Assembly (NCBI RefSeq): GCF_036421855.1
Contig: NZ_JAZGOK010000002.1
DNA: 64,000 nt
Direction: 5' to 3' (one strand)
DNA from: Georgenia_B sunbinii
Lineage (GTDB): Bacteria; Actinomycetota; Actinomycetes; Actinomycetales; Actinomycetaceae
The translations under genes and the position numbers were made by a program. Below, piece after piece: positions 61,047 to 64,000 of the stretch (the first letter of the stretch is position 1; the number at the start of each line of letters is the position of its first letter). A model generated the notes under the pieces. It did no database searches. It saw only the letters and a list, made by a program, of their open reading frames with translations, and had not been told where the DNA came from.

Positions 61047-62062
61047 TGGGGCTCTACCGGCCACTGTTCGACACCGTCCTCACCCGGGTCGACCCGGAGG
61101 TCGCGCACCATCTCGCGATGCGCACGATCCGCGCTGCCGCGTCGGTGCCGGGCCTGTCCCACGTCGTTCGCGCCACCATCGGCCGGCGTCCCCCGACCAC
61201 CCGGCCGACGCGGCTGGGCCGCGATGTCCCGGGGGCGCTCGGCCTCGCGGCCGGGATGGACAAGGACGCCACCACGATCCTGGGCATGGACATGCTCGGT
61301 TTCGGGCACGTCGAGGTCGGTACCGTCACCGCCCACCCGCAGCCGGGCAACGACCGGCCACGGTTGTGGCGCCACCCGCGGGACCGTGCGCTGGTCAACC
61401 GGATGGGCTTCAACAACGCCGGGGCGCAGGCCGCCGCTGACGCGCTGCGCCGGCTGCGCCGCAGTCGCCGCGGCCGGTCGATCGTCGTCGGCGCGAACAT
61501 CGGCAAGTCCCGGGTGACCGAGCTCGAGGACGCCGTCGCCGACTACCAGACCAGTGCCCGGCTGCTCGCGCGGTGGAGCGACTACATCACGGTCAACGTC
61601 TCCTCGCCCAACACGCCCGGGCTGCGCGACCTCCAGGCGGTGGAGTCGCTGCGCCCGATCCTCGCCGCGGTGCAGGCCGCCGCGGACACCGCCGCCGGCC
61701 GCCAGGTGCCGGTGCTCGTCAAGGTCGCACCCGACCTCGACGACGCCGACGTCACCGCCGTCGCCGATCTCGTGCTCGAGCTGGGGCTGGCCGGCGTGGT
61801 CGCGACGAACACCACCATCCGCCACGACCACGGCCCCGGCGGGCTGTCAGGTCAGCCGGTGCACGCCCGTGCGCTCGAGGTGGTCGCCGGGCTGCGAGAC
61901 CGGCTGGGGCCTGAGCCGGTGATCATCGGCGTCGGCGGGATCGGTGAGCCGGCCCAGGCGCGCGCCATGCTCGCCGCCGGCGCGGACCTGCTGCAGGCGT
62001 ACACCGCCTTCATCTACGAGGGTCCCGGCTGGCCCGGCGCGATGAACCGGGCGCTGGCCTAG
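61046..62062 (+). CDS. pyrD: Dihydroorotate dehydrogenase (quinone), class 2
   Basis: Oxidises dihydroorotate to orotate in pyrimidine synthesis, passing electrons to the quinone pool. 338 residues. The N-terminal membrane-binding helices (LYRPLFDTVLTRVDPEVAH) and catalytic Ser in NVSSPNTPGL mark class 2. FMN-binding GLAAGMDKDA, MGFNNAG, VKVAPDL, TNTTI and GVGGI are all present. Coupled to the upstream DUF3043 gene; converges on the small membrane gene with 7 bases between. Confidence 0.96.
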   Translation: MGLYRPLFDTVLTRVDPEVAHHLAMRTIRAAASVPGLSHVVRATIGRRPPTTRPTRLGRDVPGALGLAAGMDKDATTILGMDMLGFGHVEVGTVTAHPQPGNDRPRLWRHPRDRALVNRMGFNNAGAQAAADALRRLRRSRRGRSIVVGANIGKSRVTELEDAVADYQTSARLLARWSDYITVNVSSPNTPGLRDLQAVESLRPILAAVQAAADTAAGRQVPVLVKVAPDLDDADVTAVADLVLELGLAGVVATNTTIRHDHGPGGLSGQPVHARALEVVAGLRDRLGPEPVIIGVGGIGEPAQARAMLAAGADLLQAYTAFIYEGPGWPGAMNRALA

Positions 62063-62069
62063 CTGAAGC

Positions 62070-62531
62070 TCAGCGGTCCTCGCTGGCCCGTGCCACCCGG
62101 CCCGGGCTCGACCGCCACAGCCAGATCATCCCGAGCACCGGCAGCACCAGCGGGACGAAGCCGTAGCCCTGACCGAAGTGCGACCACACCGTCGGCTGCG
62201 GGAAGAGCTCGGGCTCGACGAGGCTGAGGGCACCGACCGCCAGCACGCCGACCAGCTCGACGACGACGGCGGTCCACCCCAGACGCCGCATCCGCCGGCC
62301 GTTGTGCGCCAGTGCCACCGTCGCGACGACGTAGACCACCGCGGCGAACGCCGACAGCGTGTAGGCGAGCGGTGCCTCGGCGGCGTCGCGGATGAGCTGC
62401 ACGCCCGCCCGGGCCATGGACGAGATGGCGAAGATGCCGTAGACGGCGATGATCACCCGTCCCCAGCCGCGCGCCGGCGGCCGGGTGTCGGTGGCGTCCG
62501 TCGTGCGGACCTGTCCCTCGGGGGCCGTCAT
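62070..62531 (-). CDS. Small four-helix membrane protein, hypothetical (second gene of pair)
   Basis: About 153 residues. After a polar N-terminus (to about 22), four hydrophobic helices are visible: VIIAVYGIFAISSMARAG, LSAFAAVVYVVATVALA, LGWTAVVVELVGVLAVG, and GFVPLVLPVLGMIWLW. The linker WSHFGQGYGFVP is a mark seen in a conserved actinobacterial family of unknown role near pepA. ATG 62531 overlaps the upstream gene's stop by 4 bases. I do not assign a function. Confidence 0.78.
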   Translation of the reverse strand: MTAPEGQVRTTDATDTRPPARGWGRVIIAVYGIFAISSMARAGVQLIRDAAEAPLAYTLSAFAAVVYVVATVALAHNGRRMRRLGWTAVVVELVGVLAVGALSLVEPELFPQPTVWSHFGQGYGFVPLVLPVLGMIWLWRSSPGRVARASEDR

Positions 62532-62881
62532 AGAGACCACACCTGCCATATCCTCAGCTCCATCGCGATGATCGCCACCGCCGCCACCACGAGCACCACC
62601 GAGCTCCAGCGGGTGCGGTCCGCGAAGGCCCACACCGCCGCGATCGGCAGCAGCAGGATCGAGACGACCAGGTAGCCCCACAGGGTCAGCGGGTCGCTGA
62701 CGCTGGTCCCGCCGGCCTGCAGCACTCCGGCGACGACCGCCTGGACCACCAGCGCCGCCACGACCACGCCGCCCCCGATGAGCTGGCGCAGCACCACGGC
62801 ACGGTCGGCGATCGCGAACGCCAGCGCCCAGACCGCCAGGAGGCCGGCGAGGGCGCAGACGAGGATGACGGTGAACAGCAC
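62528..62881 (-). CDS. Small membrane protein, hypothetical (first gene of pair)
   Basis: 117 residues, almost wholly hydrophobic: four helices (LFTVILVCALAGLLAVWAL; GGGVVVAALVVQAVVAGVL; LWGYLVVSILLLPIAAVWA; VVLVVAAVAIIAMELRIW) with short basic loops such as DRTRW. The pair with 62070-62531, translated by ATGA overlap, looks like two subunits of one small membrane complex. GTG 62881 lies six bases after TAGGAT and diverges from pepA. Confidence 0.78.
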   Translation of the reverse strand: MLFTVILVCALAGLLAVWALAFAIADRAVVLRQLIGGGVVVAALVVQAVVAGVLQAGGTSVSDPLTLWGYLVVSILLLPIAAVWAFADRTRWSSVVLVVAAVAIIAMELRIWQVWSL

Positions 62882-62887
62882 CGGCCG

Positions 62888-62893
62888 ATCCTA
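62888..62893 (-). promoter_or_regulatory. Leaderless-type -10 hexamer of the small membrane gene pair
   Basis: TAGGAT on the minus strand, six bases before GTG 62881. Confidence 0.5.
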
Positions 62894-62925
62894 ACCGCCC
62901 CGGGCCGCCGCCCAGCGACGCGGGA

Positions 62926-62931
62926 TAGCAT
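62926..62931 (+). promoter_or_regulatory. Leaderless-type -10 hexamer of pepA
   Basis: TAGCAT, seven bases before GTG 62939. Confidence 0.5.
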
Positions 62932-62938
62932 CGACGAC

Positions 62939-64000
62939 GTGACTGAACTGACACTGACCACCAAGAACGTTGCCCGCCTGCAGACCGAGGCGGTCGTCCT
63001 CGCCGTCGGTGACCGGGACGGCACCCCCGAGATCCTCGCCGGGGCCGAGCTGCCCGCCGCGCTGCTGTCCGCGCTGCAGCCGCTGCTGCCGGCGCTGGGC
63101 GTGAGCGGCAAGGCCGACGAGGTGGTGCGGGCCGCCGCCGGCAAGGAGCTGGCCGCGACCGTCGTCGTCCTCACCGGCGTGGGGCGGCTCACCACCGACG
63201 CCCCCAGCGCGGAGGCGCTGCGCCGCGCCGCCGGTGCCGCGGTGCGCTCGCTCGCCGGCACCGGCGACGTCGCGCTGGCGCTGCCGGCCGAGTCGCCCGA
63301 GCAGGTCGCCGCGGTCGCCGAGGGCGCGCTGCTCGGTGCCTACCGCTTCGACCGCTACCGCAGCGCCGACCCGGCGCCGGTGACCCGCCTCGAGCTGATC
63401 ACCTCGCTCGCCCGGACCAAGGAGGCCAAGGCCGCGCTCGCTCGGGCGCAGGTCGTCGCCGACGGCGTCAACGCCACCCGCGACCTCGTCAACACCGCGC
63501 CCGCAGACCTCTACCCCGAGACCTTCGCGGACGACGCCAAGGCCGCTGCCAAGGGCACCAAGGTCAAGGTCACCGTCCTGGACGAGAAGGCGCTGCGCGC
63601 CGGCGGCTACGGCGGGCTCATCGGCGTCGGGCAGGGCTCGCAGCGCCCGCCGCGGCTGGTCAAGCTCTCCTACGCGCCCGCTCGCGCCAAGGCCCACTAC
63701 GCGCTCGTCGGCAAGGGCATCACCTTCGACTCCGGCGGCCTGTCCCTCAAGCCCGCCAAGGGCATGGAGACGATGAAGATGGACATGGCCGGCGCCGCCA
63801 CCGTGCTCCACACCGTGCTCGCCGCGGCCGCCCTCGAGCTGCCGGTGCAGGTGACCGGGTGGCTTGCCCTCGCGGAGAACATGCCGTCCGGGACCGCGCA
63901 GCGGCCTTCGGACGTCATTACCATCCGCGGCGGCAAGACCGTCGAGGTCCTCAACACCGACGCCGAGGGCCGCCTCGTGATGGCCGACGCCATCGTCGCC
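62939..64000 (+). CDS. pepA: Leucyl aminopeptidase PepA, M17 (3' end outside window)
   Basis: Cytosolic hexameric aminopeptidase that removes N-terminal residues from peptides. The first 354 residues are visible. An N-terminal macro-like domain (to about 165) precedes the catalytic M17 domain: VNTAPADLYPETFA, GKGITFDSGGLSLKP with metal and active-site residues, MKMDMAGAATVLHT, and the family signature NTDAEGRLVMADA at the window edge. Start GTG 62939 is from the leaderless -10 spacing. About 140 residues should remain beyond the window. Confidence 0.95.
   Translation, partial: MTELTLTTKNVARLQTEAVVLAVGDRDGTPEILAGAELPAALLSALQPLLPALGVSGKADEVVRAAAGKELAATVVVLTGVGRLTTDAPSAEALRRAAGAAVRSLAGTGDVALALPAESPEQVAAVAEGALLGAYRFDRYRSADPAPVTRLELITSLARTKEAKAALARAQVVADGVNATRDLVNTAPADLYPETFADDAKAAAKGTKVKVTVLDEKALRAGGYGGLIGVGQGSQRPPRLVKLSYAPARAKAHYALVGKGITFDSGGLSLKPAKGMETMKMDMAGAATVLHTVLAAAALELPVQVTGWLALAENMPSGTAQRPSDVITIRGGKTVEVLNTDAEGRLVMADAIVA

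Overview
The window is about 64 kb of very GC-rich, densely packed actinobacterial chromosome. SepH, mycobacterial-type sigma-A, the qcrCAB-ctaE/ctaCDF respiratory genes, DUF3043, DUF4192, DUF5998, DUF7455, class II DAHP synthase and an Rv2175c-type protein all point to Actinomycetota. Gene content and start-site habits suggest Micrococcales, perhaps the Intrasporangiaceae/Dermatophilaceae; that last step is inference. I saw no rRNA, tRNA, CRISPR array, insertion sequence or prophage. No gene-free stretch exceeds 300 bases.

Bases 1-18000 resemble the sepH-parC-parE-hrdB neighbourhood of Streptomyces: sepH (partial), thymidine kinase, a phosphodiesterase-like enzyme, DUF5998, a GNAT/acyl-CoA-ligase fusion, topoisomerase IV A (frame broken by a run of 18 G), two tandem-GNAT proteins, topoisomerase IV B, DUF7455, a third tandem-GNAT protein, the principal sigma factor and a universal stress protein. 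Bases 18000-24500 and 36000-57000 resemble the Mycobacterium tuberculosis idsA2-Rv2175c-pknL-aroG ... fadD15-Rv2191-trpD-ctaE-qcrCAB ... ctaC region: prenyl synthase, DNA-binding protein, LysM transglycosylase, PASTA kinase; then DAHP synthase, PPi-phosphofructokinase, acyltransferase, glucokinase, acyl-CoA synthetase, exonuclease/GIY-YIG nuclease, trpD, and the cytochrome bcc-aa3 genes with sodA between their two halves.

Between these blocks lies the accessory part. A class III (oxygen-sensitive) ribonucleotide reductase, nrdDG, sits behind an NrdR-like box and a DosR-like palindrome. Next is a tightly overlapping four-gene operon (27409-32916): fatty acyl-CoA reductase/HAD fusion, SDR reductase, PlsC acyltransferase and alkyl-DHAP-synthase-like flavoprotein. 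Together these match the four steps of eukaryotic peroxisomal ether-lipid synthesis. This is the best candidate here for an undescribed system. It is followed by a MerR-controlled MFS exporter.

The last part (57400-64000) holds ErpA-type Fe-S carrier, glycerate kinase, M20 dipeptidase, DUF3043, pyrD, two small membrane proteins and the start of pepA.

Two themes cut across the map. First, about twenty genes have a TANNNT-like -10 hexamer six or seven bases before the start codon and no Shine-Dalgarno sequence, the pattern of leaderless transcription. Second, an 18-bp unit (CCGACAGCNGRNTTGTC core) forms three intergenic tandem arrays; two of them, in opposite orientation, bracket the exonuclease/GIY-YIG gene. 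A DosR-like palindrome also occurs before ctaC, which would tie the terminal oxidase and the anaerobic reductase to one hypoxia signal.
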